From Anthoceros angustus (Eukaryota > Streptophyta > Anthocerotopsida > Anthocerotales > Anthocerotaceae), in the NCBI GenBank assembly GCA_010909165.1, contig MU008165.1, positions 124,001 through 188,000 of the forward strand: DNA of 64,000 nt. The letters run 5' to 3'. Each line of letters begins with the position of its first letter. The first letter of the stretch is position 1. The position numbers were made by a program, and so were the translations under genes. Under the pieces are notes generated by a model, which saw only the letters and a program-made list of their open reading frames with translations, ran no database searches and was not told the origin of the DNA. Shown here piece after piece: positions 19,331 through 31,252 of the stretch.

Positions 19331-21235
19331 TGACGGAATTCTAGCGGAATTCTAAAATATTAGTTTCAAATAATTTTTACAAATGTTTTTAAAAAAATAA
19401 CCCAAAAATGGCTGTCGTTCTTGGGTTACGAAGTAAGTGTTAGACCTTCTATGCCCGAGTATCATTCAGATTATGGTATTTGGGTAAGGACTTCTACCTT
19501 CGGTTCTCTTGTCGAATATCTTCACCTAGGTGTACTTGAGGACTTATTTGCGGAGCCAATCGTTTACCCTCATATGGAAGATAATCTTTTGCACCCCACA
19601 TACAAGTCCTCAAGCACACCTGGGTGTAGATCGGCTACCTCAAACTTCACAATTGTAGTCCTCCTCCATTGTACATTGACATTCCAAGTAGATCGGCTAC
19701 CTCAAACTTCACAATTGTAGTCCTCCTTCATTGTACATTGACATTCCAAAGACACACTCTGGGCATAGCGAAGCGAATTTTAATAACGGTCATTGGGTTG
19801 TGAACGCCCCATGCTGATAGGGCTTTACTTGCCTAGGACACCCAATGGCTACTCAGTGTCGTATCAATATCAAGTATGTAGTTATCAAGGCAAGTAATTA
19901 TTAGTAAAAATGTAAAGTAATTTACATGATATATTTTAATTTGATTCTGATTCTTTGAAACTATATTATAAGTAACATTCTTACTTGTTCCATCATCCTA
20001 CCCGGTATGGTCCGTATTTTATTAGTATATATTTATGAGCCAATCGCTTACTTATGGAAGATAATCTTTGCACCCCACATACAAGTCCTCAAGCACACTG
20101 GTGTAGATCGCTACCTCAACTTCACAATTGTAGTCCTCCTCCATTGTACATTGACATTCCAAGTAGATCGGCTACCTCAAACTTCACAATTGTAGTCCTC
20201 CTTCATTGTACATTGACATTCCAAAGACACACTCGGGCATAGCGGTTTAATTTTAATAACGGTCATTGGGTTGTGAACGCCCATGTCGATAGGGCTTTAC
20301 TTGACACCCAATGGCTACTCAAAGGTCGTATCAATATCAAGTATGTAGTTATCAAGGCAAGTAATTATTAGTAAAAATGTAAAGTAATTTACATGATATA
20401 TTTTAATTTGATTCTGATTCTTTGAAACTATATTATAAGTAACATTCTTACTTGTTCCATCATCCTACCCGGTATGGTCCGTATTTTATTAGTATATATT
20501 TACAGTAAAAATTACCGTGAGCTCTTTTTCATACATTCAAGTCACCCAACTCCATAATTTAGAGTGAGCAAAACTCCAGGTAACAACTATTTACAGATAA
20601 CTTACTCGTTGTTAGAAATGTGTAATTTCTAACATTCACATTTAAAAACTATGATAACACAAAATATTAGTGCATTAGAACACTGACCACAATATTAGCG
20701 TACTAACAGACCTACCACAACCGTAAGACATCACGCTAACCCTCCGAGTAGGTCCGTCATCATATTAGGACTCACAAACAGCTCACCACGAAGCACTTGC
20801 TAAATGATTGTTATCTCAAAGTGCACACCCTAGATACATCGACGATATTCCCTTCGAGTTGTTGGCCTCTAACAACAAGTTTTTTTATAAGCCTCTAGAA
20901 ATATGGGTGTCTTTCTAGAAAGTGAGCTTTTTGTACAATTGGACCTTGGAGTTACAGAGCTTGAGTCAAACTTCTTTATGGAAGACTAGTTTCCATACTC
21001 ATGTTTGGGCCTCCGAGTTATAGAACTCAAGCTTTCAAGAACAAGCCTTGTTATAAGCTTCCTTTCTACAAATGCTAAGTTTTCACTTCTTCTAAATAGT
21101 GCATTCTCGCGTGCTTTTCCTTGAAAAACTAAACCTTGGCTTCCATATGTTTGGACCTTAGAGTTATAACTCAACTTTCTTCCTATAACTTCCTTTCTAC
21201 AACCATTGAGATAATTTCTCACTCCTTATTCTTGA
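19331..21235. repeat. Duplicated non-coding block C, with internal tandem duplication
   Basis: 19400-21200 is a diverged copy, same orientation, of about 28310-29530 (for example ATACATTCAAGTCACCCAAC and the TATGTTTGGACC... stretch before the helicase). Within it 19553-20036 and 20037-20504 are a near-identical tandem pair of about 480 bp, each holding GAGCCAATCG at the left and AGTATATATTTA at the right. A further repeat of about 60 bp (GTAGATCGGCTACCTCAAAC) sits inside each. Frames at 19421-20242 arise from these repeats and are not genes. Confidence 0.8.
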
Positions 21236-22557
21236 AAGGCCAGGGATCTTTATCCTCTGCTAGGACCGCCCTTCCTCATTTTTCCTCGCTCCCCGAGGTT
21301 GGGCTGCATGGGCTTCAAGCGTCCCTCTTAGAGAAGCATTATGGGCAGGCACAACTGGTCCTTCTCCAAGATTCCTCCATTCCCAGGCCCACTCTAGCTC
21401 GCCTCCACTCTTGCTTGGGGAAGGGATGTCATGTGCAGATTGTGTTTTGTCGTAATAACTCAATATTTATAATTAATAAGTTAGTTAAATAAGTATTCAA
21501 TTACACTAACTTATAAAGGAGTCAGGATAACTTTCCAAGGTGGACTTGGCATCACGATGCATAATGGATTTTTCCACAAATAATTAGGAATTCTGTCAAG
21601 CAATCTAAGACACACAACAATCATCTATCTTCGCGGCATGCGGTGGGAGGTTTGGCTATTTAGGTGGCACCCACTAAATAGCACCCATCTTGAAGACACT
21701 AGTTGTAACTGGTCTTCCTTTGTGATTGCAATAAAGTGTTGCTTGCTATTGTGTGGATGCCTGGCTTTCAGCTCATTGATAGAATCGTGAATGACATAAC
21801 TGCAAGGATACTAGATTGTTAGGTTTGAGTTGTTTCCGGTTGTGGAAGTATGGATTCAACGAGGTTTCATCAAATACCAACTTGTAGCTACAACTGGTTT
21901 TGGGAGGAGGAACATGGCCGCAGTGACAGAAGTAACCAGCACTATTAGGTGAGTTCATGCAGTTTCATTTTTGGTCACTGGAGTTCCTTCGCAGTGCAGG
22001 TCTCGCATAGCATAAGTGTTCTGTGTTTGATGTTGTATCAGTGAGGCTAACGCAGAAAGCTTTATAGCCTAACACTTTTATGTTGGGTGGTAGAAATTTC
22101 AGAGTCATAGCTTTGGGCTCTTCACAACCATCTTGTTTTGCATATCTAGAGGACAAGCTATGATCTGAGCTTGTCCTCTAAATATCCTAAGAATACACTA
22201 TAATGTGCAAGGAATATCCACTTAGCTATCGCTAACTATGTTTAATGAACACTAATAAATGCTTAATTAACATAAGTGCTTTAGAATAATTAATACTAAT
22301 TGCTTACTTATATATAAGTAGTTAGATTAATTAACACTCATCAAATACTAAACCCAAGCGCTCAGATTAGTATCACAAGGCATGATATTTATCACACGAG
22401 GTAAGCACTTGCATTCATATGAGCACTTCCTTAACAAAAAACCAAGCAAAACAAATCCAATATGCAAATATAGGTGCAAACCAATCTCCCCCAAATAATG
22501 TGAGACTCCAAGTCAAAACGTTATCATTACTGCATCCGCTCATGTTTTTCTGACAAA
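21236..22557. other. Intergenic, no gene seen
   Basis: 21236-21500 is GC-richer with short open frames on both strands; 21500-22550 is AT-rich. Minus-strand frames at 22156-21773 (containing LPPNIKVLGYKAFCVSLTDT and SYKLVFDETSLNPYFHNR) look protein-like but are not recognised. A perfect 13-bp hairpin lies at 22147-22180. Confidence 0.4.
22147..22180. repeat. Perfect 13-bp inverted repeat, 8-bp loop
   Basis: TAGAGGACAAGCT at 22147-22159 and its exact complement AGCTTGTCCTCTA at 22168-22180, separated by ATGATCTG. No T-run or gene end is next to it. Confidence 0.85.
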
Positions 22558-23700
22558 TTATATATATAAAGTGATGAGTGGAGGGCTGTCTTGAGCATCC
22601 TCATGCAGCATGTCCCATATGTCATCTACACTACTCTCTCCCCCCCAGCCGGTTGCTCGCCGTTTTCTTCTAATCTTCTTCGGCGATCTCCACTTGGTGA
22701 AACCCAAGTCCAATGTTGAGAAGAACTTGGCAAACCCAATGGTATCGAAGATCTCTTCGGCCGTCGGCATGGGATAGTGGTCATGTGGGATTCGCTTGTT
22801 CAACAAGCGGTAGTCACCACACATTCTTCTCTTTGTCCATAGTCCTTCTCATGCTTCTTCTTCGGAAGTACTATCGCAGCTGCGTATTGTGAGTTAGATT
22901 GTCGAATCAGCCCTAGCTTGACAAGCTTTTGGCATCGATTCTCAACCAAATCCCACTCGGCCTTGCTCAGCCTCTGCCTCTTAAGGAACACTGGTTCATC
23001 CGTGGTGAGCTCTATGTGAAACGTCCCCTTAGTGTACTTCCCCATCTCCGCAAGTGTGAAAGCAAATACATGTTACGACGCCTTCAGCAACTCCTTCAGC
23101 TGACGCCATTGATTGCTCTTCAACTCTGTGCCTATCAACCACTCATGTGGCTGTGGCTTGGATGGCTTGCACGGCTCCTCTACGTGCTCACTCTCCTTGC
23201 CCTCTAAACTGGCTTTCTCCTCTTGAGATGCAAGTGCTGGAATGTCCTTTGCCCATCGAACCCGCTACTTCAACGCCGCCTTCTTCTGGTTTTGAAGCTG
23301 GTAAGTGACTCCAGCACTGAACAACTAGGTCATCATGTTGATGTCAAATGCTTGCCTAAGCAATCGACACCATTCTTTCTCGGTCACTCCCCATGTCTTT
23401 GTGGCTCCGACAGCAAATCCCATAGCCAACTCCCTCTCTCTCCCTCAACCTATGAGCCCTCGAACTAAATTGACCTGCATCCAATAATAGCTCCTGACCC
23501 AACACTCCTCAGATCGTGCCAAAGTCCTTTTGGACTTGCTTTTCACAATCATGCAGGCTAGCACATTCTCCAACATGTATCCACAAGGCCTTTCTTGCCC
23601 TTTCTGGATCAAGCACAAGATCCTCGTCAGGTCATAGAACAATGTTGTTCGTGGGTCCTTTAGACCCGGACCCCTGCCTACAGAGAAGAGTCCTTGACTA
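22558..23700 (-). mobile_element. Gypsy relic 1: C5-methyltransferase-like domain, then reverse transcriptase
   Basis: On the minus strand, 23700-23440 reads QGLFSVGRGPGLKDPRTTLF, DLTRILCLIQ and GYMLENV, the motif IV-VI region of C5 cytosine methyltransferases. One frame change later come LLLDAGQFSSRAHRLR (motif VIII-like), MGFAVGATKTWGV and CRLLRQAFDINM (motif X-like), stop at 23327-23325. A linker (WLIGTELKSNQWRQLKELL) leads, after one TAA, into VFAFTLAEMGKYTKG and the gypsy reverse-transcriptase N-terminus (PVFLKRQRLSKAEWDLVENR, RQSNSQYAAAIVLPKKK, CGDYRLLNKRIPHDHYPMP, FFSTLDLGF). It is cut at the left soon after the first catalytic Asp region. Motif I and the nucleophile segment are missing: at about 23700 it fuses to the helicase 3' flank. 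Confidence 0.8.
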
Positions 23701-25246
23701 TTTGGGTAGTCACTAGCTTTACTCAGAGTGAGGCTACCCACTCCTGGCAGCCAGGTTTAAAAACTTGTCCTGGTAGTAGGGTTGGAAAACTTGTTGGGGC
23801 CGCTGAAAGGTATGTTGATTTCGTCCGGTAGTCGGGGTGATGTAAGTTGGCACCGTAATTATTTGAATTGTGTTGGTGGTTTACTATGATTATTGGCAAT
23901 AAAATATGTACATCGCCCTCGTCCCACGTGAACGGAGCACCCCTATGAGAATGCAAAGAAATCATATCGTTTTTTCCCTGGATTTTTTTTCTGTCTCTTT
24001 TGTCTTTGAGTGTCCGCATCAAATTCATCACCACCTAATGCTTTTGCAAACTCTTCGCTGACCAGTCCCTTCTTGACCTTCTTAAGCAGTTTACAATCCT
24101 TTTCCATCTCATGCCCTTCCAGAGCTTTCTTCGCATCCCTCATTCGTTTGGTGGGCTTTCTTTCTTTAATCTTCTCGACTCCTTGTACGCACGCATATAT
24201 GACACAAATGCCTTCAACCCTTTCTCCATGACATCGCGATCGGACTTCGCCGCTGCTCGTAGCTGGAAGACAAATCAGAAGATTGGAATGAGATGAGACA
24301 ACAACTAATGTAATTCACAGTCCTGCAGATGGATTGCTGTTGCATTATGACCCCTGAAGTGAAAAAGACACGATATGGAGGTGCAAACGTTATGTGGGCA
24401 AGCTTTGGGACCACATCCCGCACGCTCTCGTAATTCACGGTCCACCTGCCGAAAGGGAAAATAAGGCCCACCGTCCCCAACACCACGCAATAACTTACAT
24501 GATCATCTTGCTCGACGAGTGCTGCTTTACAAACTCCAGCAGCTGTGACGGCTTCTCATCCGCCTCATAATTCAAGTACTGCACATGCCACAAGGTGGAT
24601 GAAGCAGGAAACATAGGCTACGCCTTCCGCAAACAGCAAGACAGAACCAAAGACTGCAAAAACCTTCAAACGTGGGACACCCTTCCTTATTCCGAGAAAA
24701 ATACCTGAATGCTTAAGTTGGATGGCTTGTCTGTACCACCTACCGAGCACCTCCTTTCGCTTCAATTTTCACCTCCACTCGCACCGGATTCCGCAACCCA
24801 GCTTTGGCCAGCTCTTGCACTTCCCGAGTCCGAGTAGTCGAAAACAGGCCCGTCCTACGCTGCTTTGGCAGCTCAGCGATGAAAGCAGTAATTTGGCGTT
24901 GAAACCCCATGTCCAGCAGCCTGTCAGCCTCATCCAGGACAAGCACCTACACCACAACCAGCAGTCCAACCAGTCTTAATCCCTCAATCAAACACAAACA
25001 CCGAACCCCAGATAACCCACCATCATCCCCCTGGCAATTACCTCCAACTGCCGGAAATCCAAAAAAGAGGACCGCTCAATAATGTCATGCAGCCGTCCAG
25101 GCGTGCCAACCAGCAGGTTGACACCATTCTGCTTCAGTCTTGCCAAGTCCGCCGCCACGTCCGTGCCGCCCACAAGCAAGCCTACTGCGATGCCAGGCAG
25201 AGTTGCCACCAGCGGCTCCGCCACGTGAAAAATTTGCCACCCTGTC
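23701..25246 (-). pseudogene. Inverted, deleted copy of the DEAD-box helicase gene
   Basis: Minus-strand copy of the gene at 31369-34171. It starts abruptly inside exon 2 ([20 protein letters not shown] at about 25246) where block B begins, and keeps [38 protein letters not shown] and the exon 3-4 region to SSKMII near 24500. It then jumps from the intron after exon 4 straight into exon 8 (ESVRDVVPK), losing motifs IV-VI. Exon 9 joins directly to exon 11 (RAYKE to [13 protein letters not shown]), losing exon 10. The basic tail ends near 23960 (QKKNPGKKRYDFFAFS). The 3' flank continues to about 23701, matching 34180-34420. No function is expected. Confidence 0.88.
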
Positions 25247-25340
25247 TTTGTCGGGCACATTGATCAAACAATCACGGACCCGTGTTCCTGGCGGCAATCC
25301 ACAAGAAATGCAGGTTCGCCAGCTCCCAGAAGAACAACGA

Positions 25341-25935
25341 TCAGCCAGGTACTATCAACAGAAGCCAAGTTTGGGCCAAGCATTGGGAGAGCCAGTTCCT
25401 GACAGCACGGGAAGCACCAATTTCTCTCTGGCATGCAACAACTACTCTAGCCAAATTCCATCCATGCAATGCCGCTTCTGGTTCATGGGTCTCTGCTGCC
25501 GTCTGCGCTGGGCTGAAGACAGCAATAAATGCTGCTGCAGAAACAGAGCTCTGAGAAACGGGAAGAAGCCGGCAGCCCAGGGGCCGGACTACGGTTGCAC
25601 AAGAGATGGAAATTTGGGGAGTGACGACTGCAAACAACTCCACAGGCACTTGGCAGCGGCTCCTGTCGATTCCAATAAGCTAAATGGGGCTCTTACCTAG
25701 GATTTCCAGCAGAGATAATTTCCAGAGAGTGATGTGTCTGGACGTCCCTGAGATGTGTACAGTTTGCAGTGACAGAGAAACCGGCGTTACGTCCCGTAGC
25801 CATCTTCCAGTCCTTCAGCACATCAGGCTCATCAATGTTCTGAGGTCGACCTATGCATTCTGCCTCGACACGAACCGAGGTTGTATCTAGGTACATCTCT
25901 GTGTAGAATTCAGCTCAGGCTTTTGAGTTGAGCTC
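25341..25935 (-). CDS. Hypothetical protein gene, block B copy
   Basis: An exon-like stretch runs from about 25920 (after CTACACAG) to a good donor, CCTAG|GTAAGAG, at about 25693. It encodes MYLDTTSVRVEAECIGR, QNIDEPDVLKDWKMATGR, NAGFSVTANCTHLRDV, HHSLEIISAGNPR. A downstream stretch, 25649-25341, stays open (LLPVSQSSVSAAAFIAVF, VVVACQREIGASRAVRNW) to a TGA. The paralogue in block A shares both parts, which argues for a real exon pair, but the joint and the true start are uncertain and I do not recognise the family. Confidence 0.4.
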
Positions 25936-26103
25936 AGATCAATCACTCACTTAGCACCTACCAAACCCTGGACAGATGATGGGTCTCTATTACTTTGCTG
26001 AAACAGAATCCCTTGGCGCGCCAGAATGCAAAAGGAAGCGTCAGAGTGAACCTGACTTGAGTTCATAACGTGCAAGCCATGGCCACAGTTGTTGGAAGAC
26101 CGA

Positions 26104-26557
26104 CTACGATGGTGCAGCCTTCGCCGAGCTTTCAGCGTCCGGTGAAGATGATGCTGCAGAAGCAGCAGCTGTGGGAACAGCTCCAGGCATTTGATAAACC
26201 CGTCCTCTCCTCAGGATCTCGGTGACCATCCAGTGCTTCCTCTTGCTCAAGGGTCGTGTGGATTTGATCCGGACCTGCCAACACAAATGCGGTAGGTCAT
26301 CAGGGCTTGTTACATAATCCGTAAGGTCAGTCACACAGGCGAGTGTTAAGCCAAGTGCGGCAGAGCAGAGCAGGGCAGGACAGGATAAGACAGACCTCAT
26401 CGCCGATGTTGCACGCGTTTTCCTCGTCGTGTGCCATGAACTTGCTGGTTTTCCTCACCACCTTGTGGTAGATAGGGTGCTCGGTGAGGCGCTCCACGGC
26501 GACCACCACGGACTTCTGCATCTTATTCGACAGCACCTTCCCCACAGCCGACTTCAT
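26104..26557 (-). CDS. Ribosomal protein uS17, mitochondrial type
   Basis: Two exons on the minus strand, 26557-26396 and 26274-26104, give 110 residues. The protein begins MKSAVGKVLSNKMQKSVVVA and continues VERLTEHPIYHKVVRKTSKF, MAHDEENACNIGDEVRIKST, RPLSKRKHWMVTEILRRGRV, ending in an Ala/Ser-rich tail. The S17 OB-fold signature (KMxKSxxVxVxR ... HDExxxCxxGDxVxI ... RPLSKxKxWxVxEI) is complete. The VRKTSKFMAHDE wording and length resemble plant mitochondrial S17 rather than cytosolic S11/uS17. It binds small-subunit rRNA early in assembly. An in-frame upstream ATG (26647) exists, but the family starts at MKS. The partner copy in block A is dead. Confidence 0.92.
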
Positions 26558-27100
26558 TGCTTTGGCTGCTGGTTCACGCTCCAAACATTTGAAAGCGGCT
26601 GTTTCACGCTCCACACGTAGACCTCGGCAAGCAGCTGATGCAGGCACAAAACAAACGCAAGTCTCTATGTCTTCGTTAGGGCCGGGACCTGGAAGGGTGT
26701 GGTTTTGTAGGGTTTAAGCACCGTCTTCGTAGTACGCCTCTTCACCCTCTTTCCTTTCTTACAGATGCTGTGAATCCTACAGCACGCAAACACCTTGCAG
26801 GATTTGCTGTGGGCAAATGCGGAGGAAGCCACGCGAAGACGGCGGGCAAGGAAGCGGCAAAAGTGCGATCGAAGGCCACATGTCGCCACGAGAAAATAAT
26901 AGTCCCTGCCAGAAGGCCGTCATAGGGTTACGGTTTCTTGGGAACTTGGCGCACATGTATTTGCAGAGCCTAGTTATTTCAGTGCTAGAGCAAGTTGTGC
27001 CCGAGTACATTTGAGTCATGCATCCAATCCAGCCATCCATCCCAGCAGGATTCAAGCAACAGCACGGAAACAGGGGCACGAGAGCGGAAGCAAGAAAAGC

Positions 27101-27620
27101 AAGTTTTTATTGAGATGAAAAAACGACGGGAAGAGCCCATCCAGGAGGGGACAACCAAAGGGGACGGATGGAGAACTGAGCTCCCTACGGGACAACCAAA
27201 GGGGACGGATGGAGAACTAAGCTCCCTATTTAAAGTCGCCTACTGCACCCACAATGTCATATGCAGGAAGAATAAATGGTCAGCAAACCACGGAGGTAGA
27301 GGAAGATGCGTCACTTACTGTCGCCGCCTTGTGGAGGATCGCCGTTGAGAGCGCCCGTTGAAGGGTAATTGAAACCTGTTGTCGGAAGTATGCTGTGAAG
27401 TATGAGAGGGACAGCCCCGCACCGTGTTTGCGCGCATGGTAAGCTTTGGCACATGACTTGATAAATTTGTCAAAGTCCTCAGCCATTGCCCATACGTTTC
27501 TAGTGCAATTGGAATAAAGAGCTGTGGGCACTGTCTCCGGATCGAGCTACCTTGTCAGGACACATGGCATCCACCGCAAGCTTTGCACCAATAGCCTGCA
27601 ATGTCGGAAAGGGAAGCAAC
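27101..27620. other. Insertion in block B, possible element remnant
   Basis: This stretch is absent from block A. A 40-bp unit (GGGACAACCAAAGGGGACGG) is repeated at about 27147-27227. On the minus strand an 83-residue frame (27531-27280: MPTALYSNCTRNVWAMAEDF, FIKSCAKAYHARKHG, TLQRALSTAILHKA) is followed by AATAAAA near 27107. This could be the 3' end of an inserted retroelement or gene fragment; the family is not recognised. Confidence 0.4.
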
Positions 27621-28309
27621 TGATAGAAGAAGAAGAATAATTTTATTTAAATCCACTAAGGACGGATTTCCGTCATGGGACTTGGTACTTAACAACTTGT
27701 ACCATGGTATGCCTAAACCACTTGCACCAAGGGCATCCATTCCCTTTAGGCACCCCATCTAAGTATAGATCCAAGCGCACGATGCTTAATAACCACGTTC
27801 TTATAAGTGTGTGTTCATTTGGCCTAAGCCATTTGGATAGCACCCAGCTGAAGCTTCACACCAACAGCCTGCAACGTCTGAAAGAGAAGCAATATGACCA
27901 GCAAACAAGTCCCAACAGCATTGGAGATGGCTGCCCAGTGCAACCCCACACTGCTCACCAGTCCTCCTTTCCATCCGCCAAGACGATTGCGCACTACCTA
28001 CTAAGAAATTGTACGCGCTCACGCAGGAGGCATGCAATCGTTTCCATTGCGATAGCGTTCCTCCAGCGACGAGCTCTGGCCAAAGCGGGCCGGATTGACT
28101 GGTCGTGGTTCTTGGCGAGCCATGCCTTGGCGGGCTTTTACAACCACTTCTTTATTTATGTCCGAGATACTACAGCGTAAGGAAAACCAAGTACACATAC
28201 GATATGTCTCAACTAGAAAGATTATAAATCATACTGAACAACCTTTTATCACTTTTTGAATTTTGAAAACTAAAATATCAATTTAAAATATTTTTCAAAA
28301 ATGTTTCCA
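27621..28309. other. Inverted transposon 3' end and flank
   Basis: 27621-27790 is the reverse complement of the segment at about 17830-18012, beginning with a GAA-repeat tail. 27791-28309 contains more block-like sequence (TTCACACCAACAGCCTGCAA occurs here and at 17430) but no gene that I can support. Confidence 0.5.
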
Positions 28310-29500
28310 ATGAAATATACCCAAAGATGGCCGTCATTTTTTTTATCAAAATATGTTTGGGCATTCTAAACCCGAGTAGTATAATCTGTCTAGGTTGGGT
28401 GCACTCCTTCGCTCCCCACCCTACGCAGACTATGGTGCTTGGGTCCAAATCAGCTTGGGTCCAAATCAACAATCTCTAATTTCACCATGCCCGAGTAGCA
28501 TAATCTGTGTAGGTTGGGTGCACTCCGTTGCTCCCCACTCTACACAGACTATGGTATTTGGGTCCAAATCAACAATCTCTAATCTCACCATTTGTCTGCC
28601 CTCCATTCTATAGCCGATCTGCACCTAGGTGTACTCGAGGACTTATATGCCTCCATTCTATAGCCGATCTGCACCTAGGTGTACTCGAGGACTTATATGC
28701 GGAGCCAATCGTTTACCCTCTTGTGGAGGACAATCTTTTGCACCCCACATACAAGTCCTCGAGCACACCTGGGTGCAAATCAACTATCTCAAACTTCACA
28801 AGTGTAGCTCTCCTCCATTAGATATTGACATTCCAGGGATACAGTCTGGATGGTTAGAGCGAAGCGAACTCGAACAGCGATCGTCAGGTTGCGAGCGCTC
28901 CATGCTGACCGAGCATAACCTGCTGGGACACCCAATCACTACTTAGTGTAGTACTAGTATCAAGCATGCAGTTATCAAGCCAAGTAATTATTAGTAATAT
29001 ATATAAAGTATTTTTATTATTTACATGATATTTTTATTTAATTCTGATTCTTTAAAACTATATAATAGCTAACATTTTTACTTAGAGTTCCATCATCCTA
29101 CCGGTATAGTCCATGTTCCACTGGTATGTATTCATAGTGATTTAAAAAATTACTTTGAACTCTTTTTTATACATTCAAGTCACCCACCTTCATAATTTGG
29201 AGTGAGTAACAATCCTAGCAACAACTATTTAAAGATAATTTAATCGTCGTAAAAAATCTTTTATTTCTAATATTTATATTTAAAATATATAACAACATAA
29301 AATTTTAGCACTCTAGCACACCAACCACAATATTAGCGTACTAATAGACCTACTACACAAGACATCACGGTAACAACAAGTGTTTCTATAAGCTTCTAGA
29401 ATTATGAGCGTCTTTTTGAGAAGCTGAGCTTTATGTATGATTGGATCTTGGAGTTTAGAGCTTGAGTCAGACTTCTTTTTAGAAGCCTAGTTTCCATACA
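28310..29500. repeat. Duplicated non-coding block C' with short tandem repeats
   Basis: Diverged copy of 19400-21230. Internally CGATCTGCACCTAGGTGTAC recurs at about 28616 and 28668 (unit about 52 bp), and the CGAGTAGCATAATCTGTGTA stretch is doubled near 28370-28560. It ends at CATATGTTTGGGTCG, exactly where the helicase tandem unit begins. Open frames here follow the repeats and are not genes. Confidence 0.75.
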
Positions 29501-31252
29501 TATGTTTGGGTCGCAGAGTTATAGAACTCGGCCTTTCAGCAGTGTTTCACGGCCAGTTGTGGCGGCTGCGGCAGGCGGCAGGCAAACGAAAGGATTCAGC
29601 TGAAACAATCGATGAGATGACGGTAGCATGCCACTCCCTGTTCCGAAATCTGCAACCCTCCCTGTCGGAAGAGACGCTGGATGTCCTGGAAAAGCAGGGA
29701 TTTGTGAGCGCCACCCCGGTGCAGGCCGCCACAATTCCTCTGCTCTGCAGCTACAAAGATGTGGCTGTGGATGCAGCCACCGGCTCGGGCAAGACGCTTG
29801 CCTTCCTGGTTCCTCTTGTGGAGATTCTGCGCAGGCTGAGCAAGCCTCTCGGCTTCCATGAGGTGCGCCGGCTGGCTTCTTTGGTGTGGGATGGTGGTGT
29901 GGGTCGGGGTTCGTGTGTGTGCTGATTTGTGGGGAACACGGTTCAGGTTGGCGCTGTGATTATATCGCCCACTCGGGAGCTGGCGTCGCAAATTTTTCAC
30001 GTGGCGGAGCCGCTGGTGGCAACGCTGCCTGGCATCGCAGTAGGCTTGCTTGTGGGCGGCACGGACGTGGCGGCGGACTTGGCAAGACTGAAGCAGAATG
30101 GTGCCAACCTGCTGGTTGGCACGCCTGGACGGCTGCATGACATTATTGAGCGGTCCTCTTTTTTGGATTTCCGGCAGTTGGAGGTAGTTGCTAGGGGGAT
30201 GGTGGTGGGTTATCTGGGGTTCGGTGTTTGTGTTTGAGTGAGGGATTAAGACTGGTTGGACTGCTGGTTGTGGTGTAGGTGCTTGTCCTGGATGAGGCTG
30301 ACAGGCTGCTGGACATGGGGTTTCAACGCCAAATTACTGCTATCATCGCTGAGCTGCCAAAGCAGCGTAGGACAGGCCTCTTTTCGGCTACTCAAACTCG
30401 GGAAGTGCAAGAGCTGGCCAAAGCTGGGTTGCGGAATCCGGTGCAGTGGAGGTGAAAGTTGAAGCGAAAGGAGGTGCTGGGGCAGTAGGTGGTACAGACA
30501 AGCCATCCAAGACACCATCCAGCTTAAGCATTCAGGTATTTTTCTCGGAATAAGGAAGGGTTTCGCGTGCTTGAATGTTTTTGTTTGCAGTCTTTCGTTC
30601 TGTCTTGCTGTTTGCAGAAGGGTAGCCTATGTTTCCTGCTTCATCCACCTTGTGGCATGTGCAGTACTTGACTTGTGAGGCGGATGAGAAGCCGTCACAG
30701 CTGCTGGAGTTTGTAAAGCAGCACCCGTCAAGCAAGATGATCATGTAAGCTACTGCGTGGTGTTGGGGACAGTGGGCCTTATTTTTCCAATTGAGCAGCT
30801 GCTGGTGGATTATTTTTCTCCTGCTGCTGCATGCTCAAGCCTCGGAAATTGCGCCAGATATTTCATGACTTGCAATTGTGTGGACTTCTGGGGAACTGTC
30901 CTACGCCAAGCAGGGCTTTTGAAGAATGTTCCCTCAGTATTTCTACATGGCAAGATGAAGCAGGTAGGTTCTGAAGCTTTCAGGCTACCACCCTGTCTTG
31001 CTTGTGGGGTTTAGGGACAGCGAGCTGAGGCTTGGTCTCTTGCAGTCTGTGCGGGAGAAAGCTCTAGCAACCTTCACTGAGATGCAGAGTGGCATTCTGT
31101 GCTGCACAGACGTAGCTGCCTGAGGGCTCATACCTGGTGTGGACTGGATTATACAGGTAGGAGTCAACAACTTGATGGTAACGATTGGTCATTTGAATTG
31201 GTATGCCATTTTGCTTTTCTTTGTCAGGTTGAATTGTTTTTTACAGTTTTGA
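29501..31252 (+). pseudogene. DEAD-box helicase, first tandem unit (truncated)
   Basis: This 1752-bp unit repeats at 31253-33000. It contains exons 1-6 of the helicase: ATG 29617, Q motif [11 protein letters not shown], Walker A AATGSGKT, exon 2 at 29947-30183 intact (79 codons), [14 protein letters not shown]. It is broken by a one-base loss in exon 3 near 30445 (CCGGTGCAGTGG against CCGGTGCGAGTGG) and by a TGA plus a 3-bp loss in motif V at about 31121. It stops in the intron before exon 7, running into the second unit. It could at most yield a truncated N-terminal RecA domain. Confidence 0.88.

Larger units (their letters stand above)
25256..27100. repeat. Segmental duplication block B
   Basis: Partner of block A (15504-17355), same order and orientation, about 9.75 kb away. 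It carries the better preserved copies: an uninterrupted first exon of the hypothetical gene and an intact uS17 gene. After 27100 the two blocks diverge because of different insertions. Confidence 0.88.
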
